NCBI GenBank assembly: GCA_900468805.1
Contig: UEIF01000021.1
Span: 246,341 to 310,340 of the forward strand
Length of the DNA: 64,000 nt
Reading direction: 5' to 3'
Source of the DNA: Hyphomicrobiales bacterium
GTDB taxonomy: Bacteria > Pseudomonadota > Alphaproteobacteria > Rhizobiales > Rhizobiaceae
Shown here: positions 48,575-57,792 of the stretch, in pieces
How positions within the stretch are numbered: the first letter of the stretch is position 1
Layout of the letters: every line of letters starts with the position of its first letter
Notes under the pieces: generated by a model
Told to the model about the DNA's origin: nothing
What the model saw: only the letters and a program-made list of their open reading frames with translations
The model's database searches: none
Program-made: the position numbers and the translations under genes

Positions 48575-49537
48575 TCAGCTTCCCAGCCCTTCAAACAACG
48601 CCGTCGAAAGATAACGTTCGGCAAAGGATGGGATGATGACGACGATATTCTTGCCAGCATTTTCCGGACGGCGGCCGACCTCGATCGCGGCTGCAAGCGC
48701 TGCACCCGAGGAGATGCCGACCGGCACCCCTTCGAGCCTGGCGACGAGCCGCGCGTGCTGGAAGGCCTCGTCGTTGCTGACGGTGACGACCTCGTCATAG
48801 ATGCTGGTATCGAGGATCTTCGGGGCGAAGCCGGCGCCGATGCCCTGGATTTTGTGCGGGCCAGGCGTGCCGCCGGATAGCACCGGAGAATCGGTGGGCT
48901 CGACGGCGACCACCCGGATGTCAGGCTTACGGCTCTTCAACACTTGGCCGACGCCGGTGATCGTGCCGCCGGTGCCGATGCCGGCAACGAAGATATCGAC
49001 CGTGCCGTCGGTGTCGTTCCAGATTTCTTCGGCCGTTGTCTTGCGGTGGATTTCCGGGTTGGCCGGGTTTTCGAACTGCTGCGGGATCACGGCGTCGGGC
49101 AGTGAGGCGGCGAGTTCTTCAGCTTTGCCGATGGCGCCCTTCATGCCCTTCGGCCCTTCGGTCAGAACCAGTTCGGCGCCGAGCAGCGCCAGCATCTTGC
49201 GGCGCTCGACGGACATGGTCTCGGGCATGGTGAGGATCAGTCGGTATCCCTTGGCGGCAGCGGCGAAGGCAAGCGCGATACCAGTGTTGCCCGAGGTCGG
49301 CTCAATCAGCACGGTCTTGCCGGGTGAAATCTTGCCCTGCGTTTCCAGGCTCTCGATCATGGCAACGCCAATACGGTCCTTCACCGAAGCGATCGGATTG
49401 AAGAACTCCAGCTTGGCGAGAATGTTGGCAACCACGCCTTTTTCCTTGGCGAGTTTGTCGAGGCGAACGAGCGGCGTGTCGCCGACTGTGTCCGTTATCG
49501 AGGAATAGATGCGGCCGCGGCCCGGTTTGTGCGACAT
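48575..49537 (-). CDS. cysK: Cysteine synthase A (O-acetylserine sulfhydrylase)
   Basis: A 320-residue PLP enzyme that makes cysteine from O-acetylserine and sulfide. NPIASVKDRIG contains the PLP Lys53; EPTSGNTGIALAFAAAAKGY binds the substrate carboxylate; GTGGTITGVGQVLK holds the phosphate loop. The start at 49537 with GGGAGAG upstream gives the normal N-terminus; the frame runs on upstream to 49606 without support. It is convergent with comM. Confidence 0.95.
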   Translation of the reverse strand: MSHKPGRGRIYSSITDTVGDTPLVRLDKLAKEKGVVANILAKLEFFNPIASVKDRIGVAMIESLETQGKISPGKTVLIEPTSGNTGIALAFAAAAKGYRLILTMPETMSVERRKMLALLGAELVLTEGPKGMKGAIGKAEELAASLPDAVIPQQFENPANPEIHRKTTAEEIWNDTDGTVDIFVAGIGTGGTITGVGQVLKSRKPDIRVVAVEPTDSPVLSGGTPGPHKIQGIGAGFAPKILDTSIYDEVVTVSNDEAFQHARLVARLEGVPVGISSGAALAAAIEVGRRPENAGKNIVVIIPSFAERYLSTALFEGLGS

Positions 49538-49668
49538 GGGTGCTCTCCCTTTGAAATCTGCAGAGAGAATAGGGTCAAACTGGCGATGAGACCAGAGTGG
49601 CTTCATCCGCCGACTGTTCTAGCCAGAGAAAAAATCCTTTGAAAACCGTTCGTTGCCGAATGTTTATT

Positions 49669-50286
49669 TCAGGCAGCACGCGTGGCGATGAAGGCCGCCG
49701 TGCCTGCCAGGATGCTTGCTGCGACGCGGTTCAGCGCCTGCAGTGCGCGCGGCTGCTTCAGCATGATGCGGGCGCGGGACGCCAGCATCATGTAGGGAAT
49801 GAGCACGATCATCAGCACCACGAAAGTGACGAAAAGCAGGGTGAGGTATTCACGCATGCCGATGCTGCCGAGATCGATCAGCGTCGGTACCAGTGCCACA
49901 TAGAACAGCATGGTCTTTGGATTTCCGAGCGTTACCAGCAGGCCGGACAGGAACGACATGCCCGCATTGCTGGACCTCTTCGCGGCGATATCCTGCGGCA
50001 GCAGGCCGGCAGTCCAGAGCTTCCAGGCGATGTAACCGAGATAGAGCGCGCCGGCGATTTTGATGACGAGGAAGATTTCGGTGAAGGTCTGCGCCACGAA
50101 GGCAAGGCCGAGGATAACGGCTGTGAGATAGGTCATGTCGCCGAGCACGAGGCCGAGCCCCGTGAAGAAAGTCTCGCGGAAGTTCGAGCCGAGCGCACGC
50201 GCCACGATCGCCGTGATCCCCGGGCCGGGAATGGCGGCAGCAATGAACAGGGCTCCGGCATAGGCGATCAGGACGGTGAGGCTCAT
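49669..50286 (-). CDS. LysE family translocator
   Basis: A 205-residue membrane protein with six hydrophobic segments. AYAGALFIAAAIPGPGITAIVARALG at the start has the conserved PGP; GLGLVLGDMTYLTAVILGL and GNPKTMLFYVALVP follow as further family motifs (GNPK). Members export amino acids or homoserine lactones. The ATG at 50286 is preferred; a GTG four codons earlier is possible. Substrate unknown. Confidence 0.9.
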   Translation of the reverse strand: MSLTVLIAYAGALFIAAAIPGPGITAIVARALGSNFRETFFTGLGLVLGDMTYLTAVILGLAFVAQTFTEIFLVIKIAGALYLGYIAWKLWTAGLLPQDIAAKRSSNAGMSFLSGLLVTLGNPKTMLFYVALVPTLIDLGSIGMREYLTLLFVTFVVLMIVLIPYMMLASRARIMLKQPRALQALNRVAASILAGTAAFIATRAA

Positions 50287-50517
50287 CTTCGTATCCACTG
50301 ACTTGCGCAGTCTCTCTATAGGCGCGTATCGCCGGCTCCATCAATCGCCTCACGCTGATCTGTCCATAACCATAAAGAATAGGTCGGCTGAACCATGATC
50401 TACTTGGAAAGCGATACGGCCTTGCTATTTTCCCCTTGCAACCGGCCGCAAGCAGGCCAGCCGCGGTTATCCCCCGGCCAGCGGCGCAGAAGGTTTTCAT
50501 CACCAAGGAGAGAATGT

Positions 50518-51036
50518 ATGTCGCCTACCTCAGCTGAAGCCCGCAGACGTTCGCCGCTCAAGACACCGTCCGACCTGCCGACCAACGCGATCACTGATAT
50601 TTCGGCCGCGTTGACGGCTCTGCTCGCCGATGTCTTCACGCTTTATGTGAAGACCAAGAACTTCCACTGGCACATGTCCGGTCCGCATTTCCGCGATTAT
50701 CATCTGCTGCTTGACGAACAGGCAGAACAGATTTTCGACATGACGGATGAGGTTGCCGAACGCGCCCGCAAGATCGGCGGCACGACGCTGCGCTCGATCG
50801 GCCAAATCGCCCGCCAGCAGCGTATCCCGGACAATGATGCAGATTATGTAACGCCTGAGGACATGCTCTCCGAACTGCGTGAAGACAATCTTCACCTCGT
50901 TTCAATCCTGCGCGCAGTGCACGAAGTCTGCGACGAGCATAACGACGTCGCGACCGCCAGCTTGATCGAGAATTGGATCGACCAGAGTGAGCGCCGTACC
51001 TGGTTCCTGTTCGAAACGACCCGTCAGGCGAAATAA
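50518..51036 (+). CDS. dps: Dps family DNA-protection ferritin
   Basis: A 172-residue protein. KTKNFHWHMSGPHFRDYHLLLDEQAEQIFDMTDEVAERARKIGG contains the ferroxidase ligands His50 and acidic residues (Asp66/Glu67 area) of the dodecameric Dps shell; LRSIGQIARQQRI follows. It stores iron oxidised by hydrogen peroxide and shields DNA under starvation. The ATG at 50518 with AAGGAGAG five bases upstream is certain; the frame's upstream extension is not used. N-terminal Arg/Lys residues could bind DNA. Confidence 0.93.
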   Translation: MSPTSAEARRRSPLKTPSDLPTNAITDISAALTALLADVFTLYVKTKNFHWHMSGPHFRDYHLLLDEQAEQIFDMTDEVAERARKIGGTTLRSIGQIARQQRIPDNDADYVTPEDMLSELREDNLHLVSILRAVHEVCDEHNDVATASLIENWIDQSERRTWFLFETTRQAK

Positions 51037-51040
51037 TAGC

Positions 51041-51943
51041 TCAGCTTCTGGCCTCGGGCTGGCGAATGAGCCTGCCCGGCGACCAGCCGAGATTCATGCC
51101 GGCGGCGGCGAGCAGAATGACCGCCGCCCCGGCAATCTGCATCGGCTGCAACGCGTGGCCGAAGGCGAAACGGTCGACCAGGATGGCGGCGACCGGATAG
51201 ATGAAAGACAAGGCGCCGGTCAGATGTGTCGGCAGCTTCTGGATCGCGCCATACAGCAGCACATACATCAGGCCGGTGTGGATGACGCCGACGGTGATCA
51301 GGATCGTCCAGGAACCGGTATCGGCCGGAAGGTTCGAAAAATCGGTCATCGGCGCCAGCATGACGATGCCGGTCGAAACCTGGATCAGCGCGATCAGGTG
51401 CGGCGGCGTGCCTTTCAGCCACTTGGCGGCAAGTGCTGCCAGCGCATAGAAGAAGGCGGCACCCAGCGCCATTAGGATGCCGAGACCGTAGCTGCCGGAG
51501 ACGGCATCGGTGCTTGGCTTCGCCTCGACGATAACAGCCATGCCGGCGAAGGAAAGCCCGAGCCAGAAGAGCTTCGTGCTCGTGATCTTCTCACCGAGAA
51601 AGAGTGCGCCGAGCCCAAGCAGCATGAAGGGTTGAGTATTGTAGACCGTCGTCGCGATGGAGATCGAGGCATGCGAATAGGAGGCAAACAGCAGCAGCCA
51701 GTTGGAAACGATCGCGATGCCGCCGAAGACAGCAATACCGAGCGAGCGCCGACTGATGATACCGGGCCTGAGCAGGCCAAGGGCGGTGCAGATGACAAGC
51801 AGGGTCAGCGCGCCGAAAAAGCAGCGCCAGAAGACGACGCCGCTGATCGGCTGGCCGGACATGACGACGAACCAGCCTATCGTTCCGGAGATCAGCATCG
51901 CCGCTGTCATCTCCGCTGTGCCTCTTCTGATCTCACCCTGCAT
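51041..51943 (-). CDS. DMT/EamA family transporter
   Basis: A 300-residue inner-membrane protein with ten hydrophobic segments and two EamA halves; VFWRCFFGALTLLVICTALGLL and AIVSNWLLLFASYSHASISIATTVYNTQPFMLLGL are typical blocks. Substrate unknown. The ATG at 51943 is chosen because GGAG lies 6 bases before it; another ATG stands four codons upstream. It is divergent from an Lrp-type regulator across about 110 bases, so it is likely controlled by it, as amino acid exporters often are. Confidence 0.88.
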   Translation of the reverse strand: MQGEIRRGTAEMTAAMLISGTIGWFVVMSGQPISGVVFWRCFFGALTLLVICTALGLLRPGIISRRSLGIAVFGGIAIVSNWLLLFASYSHASISIATTVYNTQPFMLLGLGALFLGEKITSTKLFWLGLSFAGMAVIVEAKPSTDAVSGSYGLGILMALGAAFFYALAALAAKWLKGTPPHLIALIQVSTGIVMLAPMTDFSNLPADTGSWTILITVGVIHTGLMYVLLYGAIQKLPTHLTGALSFIYPVAAILVDRFAFGHALQPMQIAGAAVILLAAAGMNLGWSPGRLIRQPEARS

Positions 51944-52051
51944 CGCCGTCTCCATCAGTTATCGGGAAATTGTATTGCGGCAAAGCCGCAATTTCTATAA
52001 GATAAAAAAGGGAAAGGCTGGATAAACCTAATCTTGTTAGGAGTTTTTGCC

Positions 52052-52519
52052 ATGTTGGCTAACGAGATCCCGGCTGTCGACGATATTGACCGCGCAATGA
52101 TAGAGGCGCTGGCAGGAAACTCACGTATTTCCCTAAAGGAACTCGCCCAGGCCGTAGGTCTTTCTTCGCCGAGCGCGGCAGAGCGCTTGCGGCGGCTTGA
52201 GGATCGCGGGGTCGTTACCCTCTTTACCATCGATCTCGATCCGGCGACGATCGGCTACCCGCTTCAGGCGATCGTGCGGGTGCGCCCGCTGCCCGGCCAG
52301 CTCCATATCGTCGAGCGCATCATCCAGGACACGCCGGAGTTCATCGAATGCGACAAGGTGACGGGAGATGATTGTTTCATTGCCCGTCTCGTCGTCCGCT
52401 CCATGGGTGAGCTCGACAACATTCTCGACAAGGTGGCCGAGCGGGCGGAGACCAATACCTCGATGATCAAGTCCTCGCCGGTCAAGCGCCGCCTGCCGCC
52501 GCTGATCCGAAAGAAATAG
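52052..52519 (+). CDS. Lrp/AsnC family transcriptional regulator
   Basis: A 155-residue regulator. DDIDRAMIEALAGNSRISLKELAQAVGLSSPSAAERLRRLEDRGVV is the N-terminal HTH; the rest is a RAM ligand domain (GDDCFIARLVVRSMGELDNILDKV). The ATG at 52052 follows TTAGGAG at 8 bases; the TTG at 52034 is not used. It is divergent from the DMT transporter, likely its target, with an amino acid as effector. Confidence 0.92.
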   Translation: MLANEIPAVDDIDRAMIEALAGNSRISLKELAQAVGLSSPSAAERLRRLEDRGVVTLFTIDLDPATIGYPLQAIVRVRPLPGQLHIVERIIQDTPEFIECDKVTGDDCFIARLVVRSMGELDNILDKVAERAETNTSMIKSSPVKRRLPPLIRKK

Positions 52520-52534
52520 TCCGAAACAATAACC

Positions 52535-53428
52535 TCAGAAATCTGCCATCGGCGACAGCATCGCGGGACGATCGAGGCTCATCTCTTCCAGCCCGCGCAG
52601 CATCAGCCGTGTCCCGCCTTCGTAGGGAGCGGCCTCGCCGGACCAGCCAAGCCTGTCCGGGCGGAAGAGCGTTTCGACGGATGTCGCCTGAATGCCGAGA
52701 CCGGCAAGGATTGCGGCAAGTGGAGGGATGTCTGTCGCGACCACATCGAGAAGAACGAAGTGGCCGGCGACCGGCATTTTCCATGCGATGGCCGCCGCAC
52801 TCTCTTCCAGATAGCTCAAGCGGACATCGGCATCGAGTTGCGTGTTGATCAGAAACATCGCCGAGCTGCCGGCAACGGCGAGAGTTTCAGAAACCGGTTT
52901 GCGGTTTTTCAGCAGGCTCTGGAGCAAAGCAAGATCGTCGACATCGCGCGGCTGAAGCGTCCGCGCCCCGGTGGCGCCGCTGACCGCTGGTGCAGGGCCA
53001 ACGTATTTGTGAAGCGGGAGCGAACGGAAACCATAGGGCTCGTAGAGATCAGGCTTGTCCGTAGAGAGGATGACAACCTCGAAACCTTGCGTCTCGCACC
53101 AGACAAGTGCTTTCTGCGTCACATCGCGGTAGAGGCCGCGGCCACGCCATGGTGGACGCACCGCTCCGGATTGAAGTCCGGCCGCATTGACGAGCCTGCC
53201 GTTGAAGACGAAAGGCATGGCGAAGGCGGAAAGATTGGCGGCAAGCACGCCCTCATCGCTAAACCAGCCGAAGGGCATGCTGGTCGGGTCCGCACCGCCG
53301 AGTGCACGCAGCGGGTCGATATCGATGCCGAATGTATTGTCGAGGAGAGAAACGAGCGCGGCCCAGGCTGCCGGATCGCTGAAATAGTTCTGTCGGAAGG
53401 TAAGGCCGGTCGCATCCGCGGCGCTCAT
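52535..53428 (-). CDS. GNAT family acetyltransferase (two-domain, Eis-like)
   Basis: A 297-residue protein. RPPWRGRGLYRDVTQKALVWCE is the acetyl-CoA loop (RGRG), and LYEPYGFRSLPLHKY the usual GNAT end of the first domain. The C-terminal ~150 residues form a second domain with a degenerate GNAT pattern, as in Eis-like enzymes. Substrate unknown. The start overlaps the dut stop by 4 bases (ATGA), so both belong to one operon, with dut first. Confidence 0.85.
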   Translation of the reverse strand: MSAADATGLTFRQNYFSDPAAWAALVSLLDNTFGIDIDPLRALGGADPTSMPFGWFSDEGVLAANLSAFAMPFVFNGRLVNAAGLQSGAVRPPWRGRGLYRDVTQKALVWCETQGFEVVILSTDKPDLYEPYGFRSLPLHKYVGPAPAVSGATGARTLQPRDVDDLALLQSLLKNRKPVSETLAVAGSSAMFLINTQLDADVRLSYLEESAAAIAWKMPVAGHFVLLDVVATDIPPLAAILAGLGIQATSVETLFRPDRLGWSGEAAPYEGGTRLMLRGLEEMSLDRPAMLSPMADF

Positions 53429-53895
53429 ACGCCCGTGGAACCAAAGCCACCGGCGCCGCGCGCGGTTTCGGTCGTCTCCGATACTTCGGTGATGCGGGTC
53501 TGGATGAAAGACGCGATCACCATCTGCGCGATGCGCATGCCACGCGTGATGGTGAAATCCTCCTCGCCGAGATTGATGAGGATAACTTTCACTTCGCCGC
53601 GATAATCGCAGTCGACGGTGCCGGGCGCATTGAGGCAGGTGACACCGTTCTTGGCCGCAAGACCGGAACGCGGGCGAATTTGTCCCTCGAAACCGTCAGG
53701 GATTTCAAAGACGAAGCCTGTAGGAACAAGCGCGCGTTTGCCGGGCGCAAGCACCAGCGGCTTGTCCTCGTCGATGGCCGCGCGAAGGTCCATGCCGGCA
53801 GCCCCCCGCGTTTCATAGGCGGGTAGATCAAGGCCTTGGCCGTTCGGCAGGCGGACGAGATTGAGGGTCGGGCGGGTGTCTGTGTGAATGGTCAT
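53425..53895 (-). CDS. dut: Deoxyuridine 5'-triphosphate nucleotidohydrolase (dUTPase)
   Basis: A 156-residue trimeric dUTPase. All five motifs are visible: AAGMDLRAA, RSGLAAKNGVTCLNAPGTVDCDYRGEVKVILINLG and the C-terminal RGAGGFGSTG, which closes over the active site. It turns dUTP into dUMP and keeps uracil out of DNA. Full length. The stop overlaps the GNAT start; it is divergent from prfC with about 90 bases between. Confidence 0.97.
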   Translation of the reverse strand: MTIHTDTRPTLNLVRLPNGQGLDLPAYETRGAAGMDLRAAIDEDKPLVLAPGKRALVPTGFVFEIPDGFEGQIRPRSGLAAKNGVTCLNAPGTVDCDYRGEVKVILINLGEEDFTITRGMRIAQMVIASFIQTRITEVSETTETARGAGGFGSTGV

Positions 53896-53985
53896 ACGGC
53901 ATTACTTCGTGCCTCACGCCGCAAGGTCAATTGCAATGGCGCGCTTTAATCGCTAGATACGCCGCAATTCCACAGGATTCACACT

Positions 53986-55569
53986 ATGGCCGAAAGTCTC
54001 GCCGAGGCGGTCTCCCGCCGCCGCACATTCGCTATTATTGCCCACCCGGACGCGGGTAAGACGACGCTCACGGAAAAGCTGCTGCTTTTCGGCGGCGCCA
54101 TCCAGCTCGCCGGTGAAGTGAAGGCGAAGAAGGACCGCATACAGACCCGCTCGGACTGGATGAAGATCGAGCGTGAGCGCGGTATCTCCGTCGTCACCTC
54201 GGTCATGACCTTCGAATATGAAGGCAATGTCTTCAACATTCTCGATACTCCCGGTCATGAGGACTTTGCCGACGATACCTATCGCACGTTGACGGCGGTG
54301 GATGCCGCGGTCATGGTCATCGATGCCGCAAAGGGCATCGAGCCGCGCACGCTGAAGCTCTTCGAAGTCTGCCGCATGCGCGACATTCCGATCATCACCT
54401 TCATCAACAAGATGGACCGCGAAAGCCGCGATCCCTTCGAGATCCTGGACGAGGTAGAGGAAAAGCTGGCGCTGGACACGGCCCCGGTCACCTGGCCGAT
54501 CGGTCGCGCCAAGACCTTCTGCGGTTCCTACCATCTGAAGGAAAACACCGTGCGCGGCTCCGATACGGAAGTCGAGGTCACTGCCGTCAACGGCCCGCAG
54601 AGTGTGGCCGACCGGCTGCCGGAAAACGAGCGCGATTCCTTCATCGAGGAAGTCGAGCTGGCGATCGAGGCCTGCCGTCCGTTCGATCGGCAAGCCTTCC
54701 TCGAAGGTCATATGACGCCGGTCTTCTTTGGATCGGCGCTGCGCAATTTCGGTGTCCGAGACCTCATCAACGCACTCGGTGAAGTCGCCCCGCCGCCACG
54801 TGACCAGACGGCCGATATTCGCACCGTGCATGCCGCCGAAGACAAGATGACGGCCTTCGTCTTCAAGATTCAGGCGAACATGGATCCGAACCATCGCGAC
54901 CGCATCGCCTTCGCCCGCATCTGCTCCGGCAAGCTGGAGCGCGGCATGAAGGCGCGCCTTTCGCGCACGGGCAAGCAACTCGGCCTCACCGCGCCGCAAT
55001 TCTTCTTTGCCTCGCAGCGCCAGCTTGCCGATACGGCCTATGCCGGCGACGTGGTCGGCATCCCGAACCACGGCACGCTGCGCATCGGCGACACGCTGAC
55101 GGAAGGCGAAAGCCTCGTCTTTCAGGGCGTGCCCAACTTCTCGCCGGAGATCCTGCGCCGCGTGCGCCTGGAAGACGCCATGAAGGCCAAGAAGCTCAAG
55201 GAAGCCTTGCAGCAGATGGCCGAAGAAGGCGTGGTCCAGCTCTTCTCTCCGGAAGACGGTTCGCCCGCCATCGTCGGCGTCGTCGGCGCGCTGCAGCTCG
55301 ATGTGCTGAAGGAACGCCTGATGGCCGAATACGGCCTGCCGGTCTCCTTCGAAATGTCGCGCTTCTCCATCTGCCGCTGGATTTCGTCCGATCAGGCTGC
55401 TGACCTCGACAAGTTCCTCACTGTCAAGCGTGGCGACATCGCCCGCGATCTGGACGGCGACCCGGTCTTCCTGGCGCAGGACGGTTTCTCGTTGCGCTAC
55501 GAGGCGGAGCGCTATCCGGCGATCAAGATGGTGGCAATCAAGGAATATCATGCGGCCAAGGCCGCCTGA
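53986..55569 (+). CDS. prfC: Peptide chain release factor 3
   Basis: A 527-residue GTPase that releases RF1/RF2 from the ribosome. AHPDAGKTTLTEKLLLFGGAIQ is the P-loop (20-27), SDWMKIERERGISVVTSVM the switch I, DTPGHEDFADDTYRTL the G3 motif and FINKMDRE the NKMD motif. C-terminal domains follow in the usual order (FEMSRFSICRWI). Full length. The stop directly abuts the stop of the convergent lysR gene. A long minus-strand frame over it is only a shadow. Confidence 0.98.
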   Translation: MAESLAEAVSRRRTFAIIAHPDAGKTTLTEKLLLFGGAIQLAGEVKAKKDRIQTRSDWMKIERERGISVVTSVMTFEYEGNVFNILDTPGHEDFADDTYRTLTAVDAAVMVIDAAKGIEPRTLKLFEVCRMRDIPIITFINKMDRESRDPFEILDEVEEKLALDTAPVTWPIGRAKTFCGSYHLKENTVRGSDTEVEVTAVNGPQSVADRLPENERDSFIEEVELAIEACRPFDRQAFLEGHMTPVFFGSALRNFGVRDLINALGEVAPPPRDQTADIRTVHAAEDKMTAFVFKIQANMDPNHRDRIAFARICSGKLERGMKARLSRTGKQLGLTAPQFFFASQRQLADTAYAGDVVGIPNHGTLRIGDTLTEGESLVFQGVPNFSPEILRRVRLEDAMKAKKLKEALQQMAEEGVVQLFSPEDGSPAIVGVVGALQLDVLKERLMAEYGLPVSFEMSRFSICRWISSDQAADLDKFLTVKRGDIARDLDGDPVFLAQDGFSLRYEAERYPAIKMVAIKEYHAAKAA

Positions 55570-56466
55570 CTACCGCGCCAGCCGCTCGGCAAGGAACTCG
55601 ACGACGGCGCGCACGGAGGGTAATTGTCCCCGTCTGTGCGGCATGAGCATCGTCGTGCTGATGCAGCCGGCCGTCCAACCAGGCAAAAGACGCACCAGCC
55701 GGCCGTCATGCAGCGCATCGTTGCAGACGGAGGTGGGCAGAACAGTAATGCCCATGCCGGCCGCAGCTGCTTTCAGCAGTACCATTGGCTCGTCCGCCGC
55801 CATCACAGGCTGGGGCGTTATCAACGCCTTGGTGCCGCCGTCCGAGATAAGGGACCAGTGTTCCTCCGTAAGACTGGGCATGATTGCCTTGTGACCGGCG
55901 ATATCTTCGGGCCGCTCGGGCTTCCCATATTGCGCTATATAGTCCGGCGAAGCGACAATCAGGAACGGGTGAACCGCAAGCCGCCGCTGTACGAGCGCCG
56001 AGTCTGCCAGCGGAAAGCGGTGACTGCGCAGCGCGATGTCGAAGCCCTCCTGAACGATATCGACGAAGCGGTCGGTCACATGCAATGACACTTTCAGCTT
56101 CGGATAGCGTGCTGTCAGTTCGGCCAGATGATCGGCGAGCGAAAATTGCGCCGTAGGCACTGCTGCGGTCAGTCTGACCGTGCCGCTCGGCTCTCCAAGG
56201 CGGTTGCGCACGATGCTTTCGGCCATTTCCGCTTCGATGATCGAGGCTTGCGCATGTTCGAAGACATCCCTGCCGATATCCGTCAGGGCAAAGCTGCGTG
56301 AGGTGCGCTGGATCAGCCGCACGCCGAGCCTCTCCTCCAGTTCCGCCACGCGCTTGCTGATCGTCGATTTCGGGATGCCCAGATGGCGTCCCGCAGCCGT
56401 GAAGCTACCGCTTTCCACCGCTCGCACGAAGAGATGGAGGTCGTTGAGGTTAAAGGCGGTCGGCAT
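55570..56466 (-). CDS. LysR family transcriptional regulator
   Basis: A 298-residue regulator. LNDLHLFVRAVESGSFTAAGRHLGIPKSTISKRVAELEERLGVRLIQRTSRSFALTDIG is the HTH; the effector domain has VRLTAAVPTAQFSLADHLAEL. It belongs to the CrgA/AaeR-like branch with an aspartate-rich middle. It is divergent from a GST gene; the gap holds GTGGAC and GTCCAC arms (56485-56490 and 56525-56530), a possible binding site. Confidence 0.93.
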   Translation of the reverse strand: MPTAFNLNDLHLFVRAVESGSFTAAGRHLGIPKSTISKRVAELEERLGVRLIQRTSRSFALTDIGRDVFEHAQASIIEAEMAESIVRNRLGEPSGTVRLTAAVPTAQFSLADHLAELTARYPKLKVSLHVTDRFVDIVQEGFDIALRSHRFPLADSALVQRRLAVHPFLIVASPDYIAQYGKPERPEDIAGHKAIMPSLTEEHWSLISDGGTKALITPQPVMAADEPMVLLKAAAAGMGITVLPTSVCNDALHDGRLVRLLPGWTAGCISTTMLMPHRRGQLPSVRAVVEFLAERLAR

Positions 56467-56579
56467 TTTTCAGCCTCCATATCTGTGGACTTTAAGGCGC
56501 ATTATTGCCGACTGCCGTTTGATCGTCCACGAAATCATATTGGCCGGGTCAACAAATTCCACCTGAAAAGGACCCGATA

Positions 56580-57287
56580 ATGTCACTCATATTGTTCTAC
56601 GGCGTACCGGAAGGCTGCTCCTTCGGTTCGATCGTCTCTCTGGAATGGTCCGGCCTGCCTTACCGCCTGTGCCGGATCGAAATGCCCGAGACTGTCTCTG
56701 GCGACGAATACCGGCGCATCAACACTGTCGGCGAGACGCCTTCGCTGCTGCTGCCGGACGGGCGGCTGATAAACGAAAGCATGGCAATCCTGAACCATAT
56801 CGCTGCGCAGTCGCTCGCCAACGGGCTGGGCTTTGCACAGGGTACAGCCGAGTTCGACCGCCTGAACCAGATGCTCGCTTATTTGAATACCAGCTTTTTT
56901 GGCGCCTTCGGCCCGCTCTGGCACGCGGTCGAACATGAGCTTGGGCCTGCCGAGAAGGAGCTACTCGTCGCTTACGGTACAGCCAAGGTCGAAAAGGCCC
57001 ACGGCACGCTGGAGCGTCTGCTCGCCGGCCGGAAATGGCTGCTTGGCGACAAGCCCGGCATTGCGGATGCCTATTTCACCGGTATCGCCCGCTGGAACGA
57101 CTTTCACATGGTGGTCGACCGCCGGCAGTTTCCGGCGGTGAACGATCTCTATCAGCGCATGATTCAGCTGCCTGCCGTGCGCTTCGCCCACGCGATCGAG
57201 CATCGGGAGAAGGCCGGAAGCGCCGGCAACTTCCTGGGCGAAGTCGGCCTCGAAGAGGCACTCGGCCTGCTGCGTCAGGCTGCGTGA
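56580..57287 (+). CDS. Glutathione S-transferase family protein
   Basis: A 235-residue GST. MSLILFYGVPEGCSFGSIVSLEWSG has Ser and Cys at the catalytic area; NTVGETPSLLLPDGRLINESMAILNHI gives the cis-Pro and the glutathione Glu-Ser contact. The C-terminal helical domain has KPGIADAYFTGIARW (N-cap Asp). Likely activated by the divergent LysR regulator. Substrate unknown. AAAAGGA precedes the ATG by 7 bases. Confidence 0.9.
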   Translation: MSLILFYGVPEGCSFGSIVSLEWSGLPYRLCRIEMPETVSGDEYRRINTVGETPSLLLPDGRLINESMAILNHIAAQSLANGLGFAQGTAEFDRLNQMLAYLNTSFFGAFGPLWHAVEHELGPAEKELLVAYGTAKVEKAHGTLERLLAGRKWLLGDKPGIADAYFTGIARWNDFHMVVDRRQFPAVNDLYQRMIQLPAVRFAHAIEHREKAGSAGNFLGEVGLEEALGLLRQAA

Positions 57288-57293
57288 CGCCAC

Positions 57294-57321
57294 CTGCCGC
57301 CCCGTCTGGACGGGGCGGCAG
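57294..57321. terminator. Very strong hairpin between the convergent GST and RidA genes
   Basis: CTGCCGCCCCGTC pairs with GACGGGGCGGCAG; up to 13 bp of perfect, mostly GC stem. No U-tract on either strand, so it is a bidirectional barrier of unproven efficiency. Confidence 0.65.
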
Positions 57322-57323
57322 TC

Positions 57324-57710
57324 TCAACCTGCTGCGATGATCTCGATTTCGACCAGCCAGTCATCCCGAAGTGTTTGCACCACAATCGCCGTCGTCGGGA
57401 TAATGTGATCGCCAAGCGCTGCCAGCCGCGCATTCTGATTGGCTTCGGCATATTCCGCGTCGCGCAGATAGCTCGTGAGCCGTACGATATTGCCCACGCT
57501 CAAACCGGCATCGGCAAGGATTGCCCGCAGGTTCGACCAGATGAGATCCAACTGGCCAGGAAGATCATCTGCGGCCGCACCTGTGCCATCGAGCCCCATC
57601 GTGCCGCTGACGAAGAGCAGGCGGCTGGGATTCCGGACTTCCATCGCGTGAATATAATCCGGCGTTGCAGCATAGACGCCGTCCCGTGGATTGTGTCGTA
57701 CCAGTTCCAT
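57324..57710 (-). CDS. RidA/YjgF family protein
   Basis: A 128-residue member of the RidA family, which deaminates reactive enamines and imines formed by PLP enzymes; some relatives are endoribonucleases or degrade aminoacrylate-like products. LLFVSGTMGLDGTG and GQLDLIWSNLRAILADAGLSVGNIVRLTSYLRD are family blocks. The conserved Arg near the end (RxxL) appears as QTLRDDWLVEIEIIA, without the typical RxALP Arg-Pro. ATG 57710 has GGAG 9 bases upstream and gives standard length. It is divergent from an Lrp regulator. Confidence 0.88.
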   Translation of the reverse strand: MELVRHNPRDGVYAATPDYIHAMEVRNPSRLLFVSGTMGLDGTGAAADDLPGQLDLIWSNLRAILADAGLSVGNIVRLTSYLRDAEYAEANQNARLAALGDHIIPTTAIVVQTLRDDWLVEIEIIAAG

Positions 57711-57756
57711 CCAAGGTTTCTCCATATCGAACGCAGTGAAGCTTTCTGTTATTATC

Positions 57757-57773
57757 GCCGAATAAAATTCGGC
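57757..57773. promoter_or_regulatory. Lrp-type operator between the RidA and Lrp genes
   Basis: GCCGAAT-AAA-ATTCGGC is a perfect inverted repeat of two 7-bp arms around three bases, midway in the divergent region (46 and 19 bases from the two starts). Seventeen-base dyads of this kind suit Lrp/AsnC dimers. Confidence 0.72.
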
Positions 57774-57792
57774 AAGAGGGCAGATTTTCCGA

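Noticed and set aside
53953..55551. Minus-strand frame of 532 codons opposite prfC
   Set aside because: Lies fully antisense to an unmistakable prfC. Long antisense frames are expected in GC-rich codon use; no family motifs and no ribosome site.
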